Assembly (NCBI GenBank): GCA_913031405.1
Contig: CAJWCX010000087.1
Span: 1 to 5,853 of the forward strand
Direction of reading: 5' to 3'
Source of the DNA: an uncultured Flavobacteriales bacterium
GTDB lineage: Bacteria; Bacteroidota; Bacteroidia; Flavobacteriales_D; Crocinitomicaceae
DNA length: 5,853 bases
A program made the translations under genes and the position numbers. Positions 1 to 5,853 of this stretch are shown in pieces; position 1 is the stretch's first letter, and each line of letters begins with the position of its first letter. The notes beneath the pieces are model-generated. The model searched no databases and was not told the origin of the DNA. It saw nothing but the letters and a program-made list of their open reading frames with translations.

Positions 1-1137
1 CATAATTACTTCCACATCAGGATTAATCAAATAATGAAATGCCGTGGATGCCTTAAGATTTTTTGTATCATAATCAACAATATCTTTTTCCCAATAACCC
101 GTTCTATGCCAACGACCCAAACCAGGCGTTTGCCATATGGCTTGGTTATCCAAAGCATTATTTATGTTTGGGGAAAGATTTTCATCGCCATAACGATTAA
201 CTGCATCGTATCCGCCGGGATTATTCTCATCAGTATCAACATCTTCTACAGTATTGGTATTATTGGCTTCCCAATCATTCGCAGATAGATATGAGAAATT
301 AATCTTAAAGGCAAACTTATCTTCTCCATTTTTATTCTGAAAAGCTTTGGCATAACGAAAGGCATATTCATTAAGCAAACGCTCACCACCTTTGACACTT
401 GCACTGAACCCTTGAAATTTGAATGGGCTTTTTGTGTACATACTGATTACTCCATTAAATGCATTGGGCCCATAAAAGGCAGAGCTTGCTCCCGAAATTA
501 CCTCGACTTTCATTAAGTCGAGTTCTGATGCTCCCAAAAAATTACCTAGAGCAAAATTTAGCCCGGGAGAAGCATTATCTACACCATCGATGATTTGCAA
601 TGTTCTCACAGGTGAAGTACTATTAAAACCTCTGGTGTTGACGACTTTGAAACCCAAACTTGCAGAGGTCAAATCAACCCCTTTCATGTGACTTAAACCT
701 TCATAGAAATCTGTTGAAGGTGTTTCTTTAATATCATTTAAAGACATCGTTTCAATCGACAAGGCGGATTCTTTTTCTTTATCACTCGCAAAGCTCCTGA
801 CATTTACCTCTTGTAAATTCAGCGTATTATCGGTCTTAATTCTAATAATAACAAGTTCCTCAACCGAACTTACTGTAGTCTCCACATCAACATATCCTAA
901 ATATGAGCTGATCAATACGACAGGTAATTCTCCTTGTAGCGTAATAGAAAAAGAGCCATTTTCATCAGTAAATGACCCAGCATTCATTCCTTTCACCTTA
1001 ATTTTAGCACCATCTATAGGCTTGCTGTTATAGTCATCTATAACGGTTCCCAAAATTTCAATTTGAGCTGATAAGCCCAGTGTTATGAAAAAGAAAAAAA
1101 GACAAAGGCCTTTTTTGATAAAAGATGTCATATCCAT
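1..1137 (-). CDS. TonB-dependent outer-membrane receptor, N-terminal part (runs off window)
   Basis: The 379 visible residues start at ATG 1137; a second in-frame ATG at 1131 (Met3) is also possible and sits 8 nt after an AGAAG motif. Residues 1-25 form a signal peptide (lysines at 8-9, a phenylalanine-rich core, ending GLSAQ). Residues 28-105 look like the carboxypeptidase-regulatory-like beta-sandwich that precedes many Bacteroidota receptors (LGTVIDDYNSKPIDGAKIKV, then TDENGSFSI). Residues about 125-240 are the plug domain, with VNTRGF at 166-171, LQIIDGV at 180-186 and the conserved VEVISGASSAFYGPNAFNG at 211-229. The barrel begins near residue 243 and continues beyond the window; such receptors usually reach 800-1000 residues. 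The family imports ligands across the outer membrane using TonB-ExbBD energy. No substrate can be read from this part, and no SusD-like partner is visible. A terminator separates it from the upstream transporter gene, so it probably has its own promoter. Confidence 0.93.
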   Translation of the reverse strand, partial: MDMTSFIKKGLCLFFFFITLGLSAQIEILGTVIDDYNSKPIDGAKIKVKGMNAGSFTDENGSFSITLQGELPVVLISSYLGYVDVETTVSSVEELVIIRIKTDNTLNLQEVNVRSFASDKEKESALSIETMSLNDIKETPSTDFYEGLSHMKGVDLTSASLGFKVVNTRGFNSTSPVRTLQIIDGVDNASPGLNFALGNFLGASELDLMKVEVISGASSAFYGPNAFNGVISMYTKSPFKFQGFSASVKGGERLLNEYAFRYAKAFQNKNGEDKFAFKINFSYLSANDWEANNTNTVEDVDTDENNPGGYDAVNRYGDENLSPNINNALDNQAIWQTPGLGRWHRTGYWEKDIVDYDTKNLKASTAFHYLINPDVEVIM

Positions 1138-1157
1138 TACTTCTATTAGAGACTTGA

Positions 1158-1190
1158 TAAATATAAGCAATATTGACACAGCATTCCCAA
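1158..1190 (-). promoter_or_regulatory. Possible Bacteroidota-type promoter for the TonB-dependent receptor
   Basis: On the minus strand TATATTTA (1165-1158) matches seven of eight positions of the Bacteroidota -7 consensus TAnnTTTG. A TTGGG (1190-1186) lies about 22 nt upstream, roughly where the TTTG -33 element is expected. The box is about 20 nt before the receptor start and after the terminator of the preceding gene, which is the right place. In such AT-rich sequence a chance match is quite likely. Confidence 0.25.
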
Positions 1191-1204
1191 TATAGGAGTC
1201 GATC

Positions 1205-1244
1205 AAAAATAAAAAAAAGGAGACCCTTTAATGACTCCCTTTTT
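1205..1244 (-). terminator. Intrinsic terminator after the SulP transporter gene
   Basis: Read on the minus strand, AAAAAGGGAG (1244-1235) pairs with CTCCTTTTT (1222-1214 and one further T), giving about 10 base pairs with one G-U pair and a 12-nt loop. The 3' arm runs straight into a T-rich tract broken by a single A. The stem lies about 118 nt after the transporter stop codon and about 75 nt before the receptor start, so it probably separates the two transcripts. The G-C part of the stem is short (four pairs plus the wobble), so strength is uncertain. Confidence 0.6.
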
Positions 1245-1255
1245 ATGTATGTGTT

Positions 1256-1327
1256 TTATCTTTTGAAAAAAACCTCGATTCTTTTTCCTTTTAAATCAAA
1301 ATGTCCTTTCAATATAAATATCATCAT
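1256..1327 (-). other. Possible 23-codon small ORF between transporter and terminator
   Basis: An ATG-ATG start at 1327/1324 opens a frame of 23 codons (it begins MMIFILKGHFDLKGKR and ends VFFKR) that stops with TAA at 1258-1256, 12 nt before the terminator stem. It lies on the transporter's strand in a different frame, after a 34-nt gap. The product would be short, basic and partly hydrophobic. A frame this short arises easily by chance, and no domain or clear ribosome binding site supports it. Confidence 0.12.
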
Positions 1328-1361
1328 GGATTAATTTTTATTGTTGAGCTATTGATATTAA

Positions 1362-2720
1362 TTACTGAGCATTTATTTCTTCAGCCGTATTTAATTTTCC
1401 TTTATTAAGGATTAAGAAAAATATAAAACCGATAATAATTCCATATAGCAGGTTAATGAAGCATATTGCTGCGATTGTAACGAGGAAGGTTGAAAAATGA
1501 ACTTTTCCGGCAGCCTTCATTTTTTTGAATACTTCCGGGCGTGCTAATTTATAACCAACTACAAATAAAATTGCTGCTAAAGTTCCCATTGGAATCATCT
1601 TCAATATAGAAGGAATTAGTAACACCGTAAACAAAAGTAAAAATCCATGAATAATAGCTGACATTTTTGTTTTACCCCCAGATTGAGCATTAGCTGAGCT
1701 TCGAACAATTACTTGTGTTACCGGCAACCCCCCAATTAAACCTGAAATTATGTTACCAACCCCTTGGGCCTTTAATTCTCTATTTGTCGGAGTATCTCTT
1801 TTGAAAGGATCTTGCTTATCAGAAGCCTCAACGCACAATAGCGTTTCTAAACTCGCCACCAAAGCGATTACAATTGCCGTTATATAAACCTGTGGTTCAG
1901 AAATAGCTCTTGAAAAATTTGGAAAGGTCAACTTAGCAGAAAAATCAGATAAAGACTCCACCACAGGGATATCAACTAAATGTTTACCTATTAAAGCCAT
2001 TTCTCCATTACCATATCCTACATTAATTAAAACCCCTGCAATTACTGCTAATAAAGGTCCAGGTATTAGTGACAATACTTTGTTTTTTGTAATAAGCTTT
2101 GTTTGCCAAAATAATAATATTGCTAACGATACGAATGTAATGATTAGCACTCCCGGGGTAAAATGATTTATAGCATTATTAAACATATTCGCTGTACCAT
2201 TTATAAAGTCAGCAAACCATGTCGACAAAAAATTACCATTTTCAGAAGCCATCATTTCCACTTCTTTAAGGTTTTTATCATATCCAAAAGCATGAGAAAT
2301 CTGTTTAAAGAAAATTAAGATCCCGATTGCGGCAAGCATCCCTTGAATGACTGATGAAGGGAAATATTGCGCAATGACTCCTGCCTTCAAAAAACCAGCA
2401 ATTAATTGAATAAGACCTCCTAGAACCACTGCAACCAAGAAAATTTCAAACCCATTTTCTATTCCTCCAAAACCCTCTATAGCAGCATACACAATGGTAG
2501 CTAAACCTGCAGCTGGACCACTCACACCTAAAGGCGAGCCACTTAAAGTTCCTACAATAATACCTCCGATGATACCAGCAATTAAACCTGAAATAGGAGG
2601 GGCACCAGAAGCAATAGCAATCCCTAAACATAATGGGAGAGCTACTAAAAACACGACAATACTGGCAGGAATGTCTTTTTTAAAGTTTTTAAAGGGACTG
2701 AAATTATTATTTGAATTCAT
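1362..2720 (-). CDS. SulP/SLC26-family inorganic anion transporter lacking a STAS domain
   Basis: This 452-residue inner-membrane protein is almost entirely hydrophobic segments. The N-terminal helix region has the family signature as PISGLIAGIIGG (42-53) followed by GSPLGVSGPAAG (61-72), the anion-site loop with Ser-Gly-Pro. The second conserved block is LETLLCVEASD (291-301), RELKAQGVGNIISGLIGGLP (314-333), then VIVRSSANAQSGGKT to residue 351. SulP proteins carry sulfate, bicarbonate or other small anions, often with Na+ or H+; nothing here identifies the ion. The chain ends at 452, about ten residues after the last helix, so the cytoplasmic STAS domain found in most family members (about 550 residues or more) is missing; the stop is clean and no STAS remnant is seen downstream. 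Bicarbonate transport is one option, but no carbonic anhydrase gene is visible. The start at ATG 2720 follows an A/T-rich leader without a Shine-Dalgarno site. The gap to the preceding gene is 132 nt, so it may have its own promoter. Confidence 0.93.
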   Translation of the reverse strand: MNSNNNFSPFKNFKKDIPASIVVFLVALPLCLGIAIASGAPPISGLIAGIIGGIIVGTLSGSPLGVSGPAAGLATIVYAAIEGFGGIENGFEIFLVAVVLGGLIQLIAGFLKAGVIAQYFPSSVIQGMLAAIGILIFFKQISHAFGYDKNLKEVEMMASENGNFLSTWFADFINGTANMFNNAINHFTPGVLIITFVSLAILLFWQTKLITKNKVLSLIPGPLLAVIAGVLINVGYGNGEMALIGKHLVDIPVVESLSDFSAKLTFPNFSRAISEPQVYITAIVIALVASLETLLCVEASDKQDPFKRDTPTNRELKAQGVGNIISGLIGGLPVTQVIVRSSANAQSGGKTKMSAIIHGFLLLFTVLLIPSILKMIPMGTLAAILFVVGYKLARPEVFKKMKAAGKVHFSTFLVTIAAICFINLLYGIIIGFIFFLILNKGKLNTAEEINAQ

Positions 2721-2739
2721 TTTTTTAATATTTTAATTC

Positions 2740-2768
2740 TCTCTTCGAATCATTGATCTGCAAAGAGA
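2740..2768. repeat. Inverted repeat in the leader of the SulP gene
   Basis: TCTCTTCG (2740-2747) and CAAAGAGA (2761-2768) are inverted copies matching at 7 of 8 positions, separated by 13 nt. The repeat begins 20 nt upstream of the transporter start. It could form a hairpin in the leader RNA or be a dyad operator. On the minus strand TCTCTTTG (2768-2761) resembles the Bacteroidota -7 box TAnnTTTG with one mismatch, so promoter and dyad may overlap. The match is short and could be chance. Confidence 0.3.
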
Positions 2769-2852
2769 ATTTATTGATGTAGAGAAATACCCTACGAAAA
2801 GTTGTTTTTATTGATCCGTTGATTAGAGTTTCAAGAAGACTTAGTCTTGGTT

Positions 2853-3230
2853 TTAGTATAAAACTTCAGGCGGAGAAAAAGGTTCTTTAATTTTAATTGT
2901 ACTATGGAATGACAGGTATTTGTAATGATTAGACTTATCATCTCTATAAATTCCCGAAGCCACTATGTCCTCTGCGCAGTCAACCTCACTGTCAACCTCG
3001 CGCTCCTCCTCATTTTCTTCGTTATCCTCATTTTCCTCACTGTCATCATTTTCATAATCAATCAAATCTTCTTCATCAGACGATGGTTCAGAATCATTCC
3101 AATCACTACTTGAATGCTGAATGGACTGAATTGAAAAAATTTGTATTGTTGCTGAATGATAAAAAGTCACTTGAAATACAAACAACAAGAGGTAAGCAAC
3201 CGATTGATATTTTAAAATAGAAACTTTCAA
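2853..3230 (-). CDS. Small acidic, probably exported protein of unknown function (non-ATG start)
   Basis: I do not recognise this protein. With TTG 3230 as start it has 125 residues; TTG 3251 would add seven. There is no ATG in the frame between the upstream stop and the end. I prefer TTG 3230 because it gives a tidy signal peptide or membrane anchor: KVSILKY, then a hydrophobic stretch to VFQVTFYHSA. Numbered from TTG 3251, residues 50-95 are extremely acidic (26 Asp/Glu in 46), in six-residue units such as SEENED and NEENEE that reflect an 18-nt DNA repeat. A more ordinary tail follows (YKYLSFHSTIKIKEPFSPPE), ending EVLY. Ending in a proline pair plus a few residues is something I associate with small exported Bacteroidota proteins, but that is impression, not proof. 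An exported acidic segment could bind Ca2+ or other cations. The gene follows kbl closely on the same strand, suggesting cotranscription. A frameshifted pseudogene is the main alternative. Confidence 0.55.
   Translation of the reverse strand: MKVSILKYQSVAYLLLFVFQVTFYHSATIQIFSIQSIQHSSSDWNDSEPSSDEEDLIDYENDDSEENEDNEENEEEREVDSEVDCAEDIVASGIYRDDKSNHYKYLSFHSTIKIKEPFSPPEVLY
3008..3061. repeat. Degenerate 18-nt tandem repeat, three copies, inside the acidic gene
   Basis: Three units start at 3008, 3026 and 3044. The first ten bases are CCTCATTTTC, CCTCATTTTC and CATCATTTTC. Units 1 and 2 match at 14 of 18 positions; unit 3 is more diverged. On the coding (minus) strand each unit specifies six residues, giving the Glu/Asp/Asn-rich repeat. 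A separate 9-nt direct repeat, GTCAACCTC, occurs at 2979-2987 and 2991-2999, 12 nt apart. Both periods are multiples of three, so copy-number change would alter length without breaking the frame. Confidence 0.6.
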
Positions 3231-3262
3231 GTCATTCTTTAGATTTCCCAAAGATAGTAAAA

Positions 3263-4453
3263 TCAGGAAATCACATCAAGTTCTTTACCAACGTTTATAA
3301 AGGCTGCTATGGCTTTATCCAACTCCTCAATGGAATGAGCCGCAGAAATTTGTGTTCGAATACGAGCCGCACCTTTAGCCACAACTGGATAGAAAAATCC
3401 AATAGCATATATCCCTTCTTCTAATAAACGATCCGCAAATTTTTGAGAAAGAGCGGCATCATAAAGCATGATAGGAACAATTGGCGAGTCTCCTTTTTTG
3501 ATATCAAAACCGGCAGCACGAATTTTTTCTTTAAAGTATCTCGTATTATCTTCTAATTTATCTCTTAAGTCTGTAGAAGTGCTCAGAAGGTCAAATACTT
3601 TTAGTGAAGCCCCCACGATGGAAGGCGCCAAAGAATTTGAAAACAGATAAGGTCGAGACTTCTGACGAAGCATTTCAATAATCTCTTTCTTTCCCGTTGT
3701 ATAACCGCCCATGGCTCCTCCAAGGGCTTTCCCGAGAGTTCCTGTAATGATATCAACACGATCTAAAACTCCACAATATTCAGGAACACCTCGTCCTGTT
3801 TTTCCAATAAATCCAGCAGAATGACACTCATCAGTCATTACCAATGCATCATATTTATCTGCTAAATCACAAATTTGATCCATTTTTGCAATATCTCCAT
3901 CCATAGAGAATACCCCGTCAGTTACAATGATTCTAAAACGCTGATTCTGAGCTTCAATAAGCTGTTTTTCCAGGTCTTCCATATCCGAATGTTTGTATCT
4001 ATATCGCTGAGCCTTACACAAACGAACTCCATCGATAATAGATGCATGGTTCAATTCATCCGAAATGATGGCATCTTCGGCCGTAAATAAAGGCTCAAAC
4101 AAGCCTCCATTAGCATCAAATGCAGCAGCGTATAAGATTGTATCCTCAGTGCCATAGAAGTTTGCGATTTTTTCTTCTAGATTCTTATGTATGTCTTGTG
4201 TTCCACAAATAAAACGAACTGATGACATTCCATAGCCATGAGAATCTAAAGCATCCTTTGAAGCTTGAATCACATCGGGATGAGATGACAGTCCCAAATA
4301 ATTATTGGCACACATGATCACTACATCATCTCCAGTATCCACTGAAACATTTGCTCCTTGAGGAGTTGTAATGATTCGCTCACGCTTTAAAAGACCATTA
4401 TTCTCAATCTGTGTGAGCTCTGATTGTAGGTGATTTTTTAACTTTCCGTACAT
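3263..4453 (-). CDS. kbl: Glycine C-acetyltransferase (2-amino-3-ketobutyrate CoA ligase)
   Basis: This cytoplasmic PLP enzyme of the alpha-oxoamine synthase family converts 2-amino-3-oxobutyrate plus CoA to glycine plus acetyl-CoA, the second step of threonine breakdown through threonine dehydrogenase. From ATG 4453 it has 396 residues, close to the 398 of the E. coli enzyme. An upstream in-frame extension to 4516 would overlap the preceding gene and is rejected. Family motifs are complete: CANNYLGLSSHP (48-59), GYGMSSVRFICGTQDIHKNL (73-92), ELNHASIIDG with PLP-stacking His136 (133-142), TDGVFSMDGD (178-187), TDECHSAGFIGKTGRG with Asp208 and His211 (207-222), GTLGKALGGAMGGY with the Schiff-base Lys242 (238-251), SNSLAP (272-277) and RIRTQISAAH with the carboxylate-binding Arg366 (364-373). 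The MCANNYLGL and GTLGKALGGAMGGY forms point to Kbl rather than BioF, HemA or a serine palmitoyltransferase. It follows the membrane-protein gene by 4 nt, so they are almost surely cotranscribed. No threonine dehydrogenase gene is visible. Confidence 0.96.
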   Translation of the reverse strand: MYGKLKNHLQSELTQIENNGLLKRERIITTPQGANVSVDTGDDVVIMCANNYLGLSSHPDVIQASKDALDSHGYGMSSVRFICGTQDIHKNLEEKIANFYGTEDTILYAAAFDANGGLFEPLFTAEDAIISDELNHASIIDGVRLCKAQRYRYKHSDMEDLEKQLIEAQNQRFRIIVTDGVFSMDGDIAKMDQICDLADKYDALVMTDECHSAGFIGKTGRGVPEYCGVLDRVDIITGTLGKALGGAMGGYTTGKKEIIEMLRQKSRPYLFSNSLAPSIVGASLKVFDLLSTSTDLRDKLEDNTRYFKEKIRAAGFDIKKGDSPIVPIMLYDAALSQKFADRLLEEGIYAIGFFYPVVAKGAARIRTQISAAHSIEELDKAIAAFINVGKELDVIS

Positions 4454-4457
4454 AATT

Positions 4458-5015
4458 CTATTTTTTTCTAAATTTTTTAATCTTATTCGTGAGTAGATTG
4501 AAAAGAAGCTGAGCATCCTTTTTGTTCAGTTTTCTCCCAAATTTTTTCACTTTACCAAAATATATGAAACTGAAACGCTCACCTCCATTAATCCAAGGAG
4601 ATGACTCCCAGGCGGATTGTAATGAACGGTCTGCAGGCACTTCAAACTGCATGTCTTTGATATTATCAAAAAGATAAGGGATTGATTTTCCGTATGTCAA
4701 AAATGACTTTTTGATGTGCAACGCATCTGAATCAATCTTAATCAACTCCTTTCCATATAGGATCCAAAAAAAAGATTTCGAAATTCGAATTGCATAATAC
4801 AACCAAAAGACAAGAAAGATGTATAAAATAATTCGTTCTTGTTCGGTTAATACCAGAACGAATATGGACCAAACAACTACAAATCCAATCGCATACCACA
4901 TGGCTAACCATGCTCCCATCAATATATTCGTAAGTATGTGTTTATCTGGAGTAATCACAACGGTTGTCCGCTTTGGTTGGTCTTCGAAAGTGATTCTGTC
5001 TCCGATGGTTTTCAT
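4458..5015 (-). CDS. Small two-helix membrane protein with PH-like C-terminal domain
   Basis: I chose ATG 5015 (185 residues); the longer frame to TTG 5039 would begin inside the terminator stem. Residues 1-28 are polar and probably cytoplasmic. Two hydrophobic helices follow at about 30-57 and 61-86, forming a hairpin. Residues about 89-180 look like a small beta-domain closed by a helix: GKELIKIDSDALHIKK (88-103), a strand-rich middle, RFSFIYFGKVKKFGRKLNKK (147-166), then DAQLLFNLL and a lysine-rich tail. The pattern of FGKVKKFGRKL followed by a short helix is like bacterial PH-like domains in other small membrane proteins; this is pattern recognition, not a search result. Function is unknown. 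The gene ends 4 nt before kbl and begins directly after the gldN terminator, so it heads the operon with kbl. Confidence 0.85.
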   Translation of the reverse strand: MKTIGDRITFEDQPKRTTVVITPDKHILTNILMGAWLAMWYAIGFVVVWSIFVLVLTEQERIILYIFLVFWLYYAIRISKSFFWILYGKELIKIDSDALHIKKSFLTYGKSIPYLFDNIKDMQFEVPADRSLQSAWESSPWINGGERFSFIYFGKVKKFGRKLNKKDAQLLFNLLTNKIKKFRKK

Positions 5016-5019
5016 ATGA

Positions 5020-5027
5020 CAAAAATA
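5020..5027 (-). promoter_or_regulatory. Candidate -7 box inside the terminator T-tract
   Basis: On the minus strand TATTTTTG (5027-5020) fits the Bacteroidota -7 consensus TAnnTTTG at every defined position. It lies only 4 nt before the start codon at 5015, so a transcript from it would be leaderless or nearly so. A good TTTG -33 element is not seen at the usual distance; the nearest candidate is TTA about 19 nt upstream, within the terminator stem. T-rich terminator tails can match this consensus by chance. Confidence 0.22.
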
Positions 5028-5056
5028 AAAAACCCTCAAGAAATCTTAAGGGTTTT
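5021..5056 (-). terminator. Strong intrinsic terminator after gldN
   Basis: On the minus strand AAAACCCTTAAGA (5056-5044) pairs with TCTTGAGGGTTTT (5041-5029): about 12-13 base pairs with one U-G pair and a very small loop. It is followed by a T-rich tract broken by one A. The stem starts 21 nt after the gldN stop, so it ends the gld transcript. Its T-tract runs almost into the start of the next gene. On the plus strand the hairpin is followed by TTTTATTT, so it could also work weakly in that direction, though no plus-strand gene needs it. Confidence 0.85.
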
Positions 5057-5077
5057 ATTTAGAATATAATAATACGA

Positions 5078-5853
5078 TTAGTAGTTCCACACATCGTGTT
5101 CCCACATTCGAATCTCACCTTTAATTTTTTCAGCCTCTCTCAGGGCATCAACACCAAAACGATAGTCCTCTATCTCACGGTCAAATTTATCTGAAGTCCT
5201 ATAAATTTGTGAGCTAAACTTGCGCTTCCAAAACAGATCGTCAAATGACATCCATTGAGCGTCTGAAGTATTATTATAAGTATAATAATTCACAATCACA
5301 TTCCGAAGCTCTGGAAAATACAACCAAAACATCTCTTTTTCTTCAGTTAAACCTTTAAATTCTTCATAACCTCTTGCATCACTGGCAGATGCAATAACCT
5401 CTTTACCATTCAAATAAACAATCATTGGTCCTAGCTGATATTCTTCAGGGGTATCCGGTTTTGAATATTTGAATTTAGAAACAGGAGCAATAGCAATTAT
5501 TCTCTTGTCAAGCATTGATCTTTCCTTATCGAAAAACCAATCTTCTTTGATATTATAAGCAACAATTCCTTGAGATGATTGATAAACAATCGGAGCAGGC
5601 TTTTCCAATACATTTCCTGGTGTTGCCTCATCCCAGTACTTTTTAATTTCATCAATGTTGTCTCTAATTAACTGAGTCGAATATTCGCCTTCTAGCGAGT
5701 CAATCCAATCTGTGTAAGAAAGATTTGATTTTCTTAAGGTCATTTCGTTACCATCATAATCAGAGTACCCATATGGCTGAGCACTTCCCGCAGAAGCTGT
5801 TATTCTATCTATTCTTTTCTTATAATCATCATTGATAAAATACTCATCGCTGG
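5078..5853 (-). CDS. gldN: Gliding motility / type IX secretion protein GldN, C-terminal part (runs off window)
   Basis: The frame is open from the window edge (5853, two bases into a codon) to TAA at 5080-5078, giving 257 complete residues. ATG 5743 is internal, because the frame continues upstream without a stop for 36 codons. GldN family members are about 290-350 residues, so the signal peptide and a few dozen residues are missing. Family signatures are present: KEDWFFDKERSML (102-114 of the visible part), the following KRIIAIAPV, FWLYFPELRNV (175-185), FDDLFWKRKF (203-212), and the tail EAEKIKGEIRMWEHDVWNY, matching the conserved IRxxExDxWNY-type end. GldN is a periplasmic type IX secretion component that, with GldK, makes the ring attached to the outer membrane, and is needed for secretion and gliding. 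In most Bacteroidota it is the last gene of gldKLMN; a strong terminator right after the stop fits that. The upstream gldM gene would lie beyond the window. Confidence 0.93.
   Translation of the reverse strand, partial: SDEYFINDDYKKRIDRITASAGSAQPYGYSDYDGNEMTLRKSNLSYTDWIDSLEGEYSTQLIRDNIDEIKKYWDEATPGNVLEKPAPIVYQSSQGIVAYNIKEDWFFDKERSMLDKRIIAIAPVSKFKYSKPDTPEEYQLGPMIVYLNGKEVIASASDARGYEEFKGLTEEKEMFWLYFPELRNVIVNYYTYNNTSDAQWMSFDDLFWKRKFSSQIYRTSDKFDREIEDYRFGVDALREAEKIKGEIRMWEHDVWNY

Noticed and set aside
34..288. Plus-strand frame of 84 codons
   Set aside because: It lies wholly opposite the TonB-dependent receptor, whose minus-strand frame is open over 379 codons with clear plug motifs.
2494..2736. 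Plus-strand frame of 80 codons, proline-rich
   Set aside because: It lies opposite the conserved N-terminal region of the SulP transporter; the prolines come from antisense glycine codons.
2832..2850. Short inverted repeat AAGAC-TTA-GTCTT as a terminator of the acidic gene
   Set aside because: The stem is only 5 base pairs and on the minus strand is not followed by a T-tract, so it does not look like an intrinsic terminator.
2925..3113. Plus-strand frame of 62 codons encoding a very hydrophobic Ile/Leu/Phe-rich peptide
   Set aside because: It is the antisense of the Glu/Asp-rich repeat of the minus-strand gene: GAA/GAG/GAT codons read backwards give Phe, Leu and Ile codons. The minus frame is longer, has a signal-peptide-like start and lies in line with the operon.
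4454..4516. A 21-codon N-terminal extension of kbl
   Set aside because: It would overlap the end of the membrane-protein gene, and Kbl proteins normally begin at the MYGKLKNHL position; ATG 4453 gives the standard length.
5016..5039. An 8-codon upstream extension of the membrane protein, starting at TTG 5039
   Set aside because: The start would sit in the terminator stem; ATG 5015 is a normal start and leaves a sensible N-terminus.
5741..5743. ATG 5743 as the gldN start
   Set aside because: The frame is open for 36 more codons to the window edge, and a start at 5743 would leave an exported protein without a signal peptide.

Overview
The window looks like a chromosomal segment of a Bacteroidota bacterium, most likely of the Flavobacteriales. 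It is AT-rich, it carries the C-terminal part of GldN (a type IX secretion / gliding protein confined to this phylum), and it carries a TonB-dependent receptor with the N-terminal carboxypeptidase-regulatory-like domain typical of these bacteria. Purine-rich Shine-Dalgarno sites are mostly absent, as usual there. I make no species call.

All six supported genes lie on the minus strand, so transcription runs from high to low coordinates. In that order: (1) 5853-5078, GldN, with its N-terminus beyond the window edge; (2) 5056-5021, a strong intrinsic terminator; (3) 5015-4458, a small two-helix membrane protein with a PH-like C-terminal domain; (4) 4453-3263, glycine C-acetyltransferase (kbl), 4 nt after the membrane gene; (5) about 3230-2853, a small, very acidic, probably exported protein with no ATG anywhere in its frame; (6) 2720-1362, a SulP-family anion transporter without a STAS domain; (7) 1244-1213, a second intrinsic terminator; (8) 1137-1, a TonB-dependent receptor whose barrel continues beyond the window.

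The two terminators split the strand into three units: the gldN end, a middle block (membrane protein, kbl, acidic protein, and possibly the transporter after a 132-nt gap with no clear terminator), and the receptor. The middle block has no obvious single function. Kbl belongs to threonine/glycine metabolism, and its usual partner threonine dehydrogenase is not in the window.

Most of the window is ordinary housekeeping and envelope sequence. The parts that stand out are the acidic protein (no ATG start, 18-nt internal repeat), the terminator placed almost on the start codon of the membrane gene with a Bacteroidota-type -7 box inside its T-tract, and the STAS-less transporter. I found no rRNA, tRNA, CRISPR array, insertion sequence or riboswitch, and no convincing sign of a new multi-gene system.
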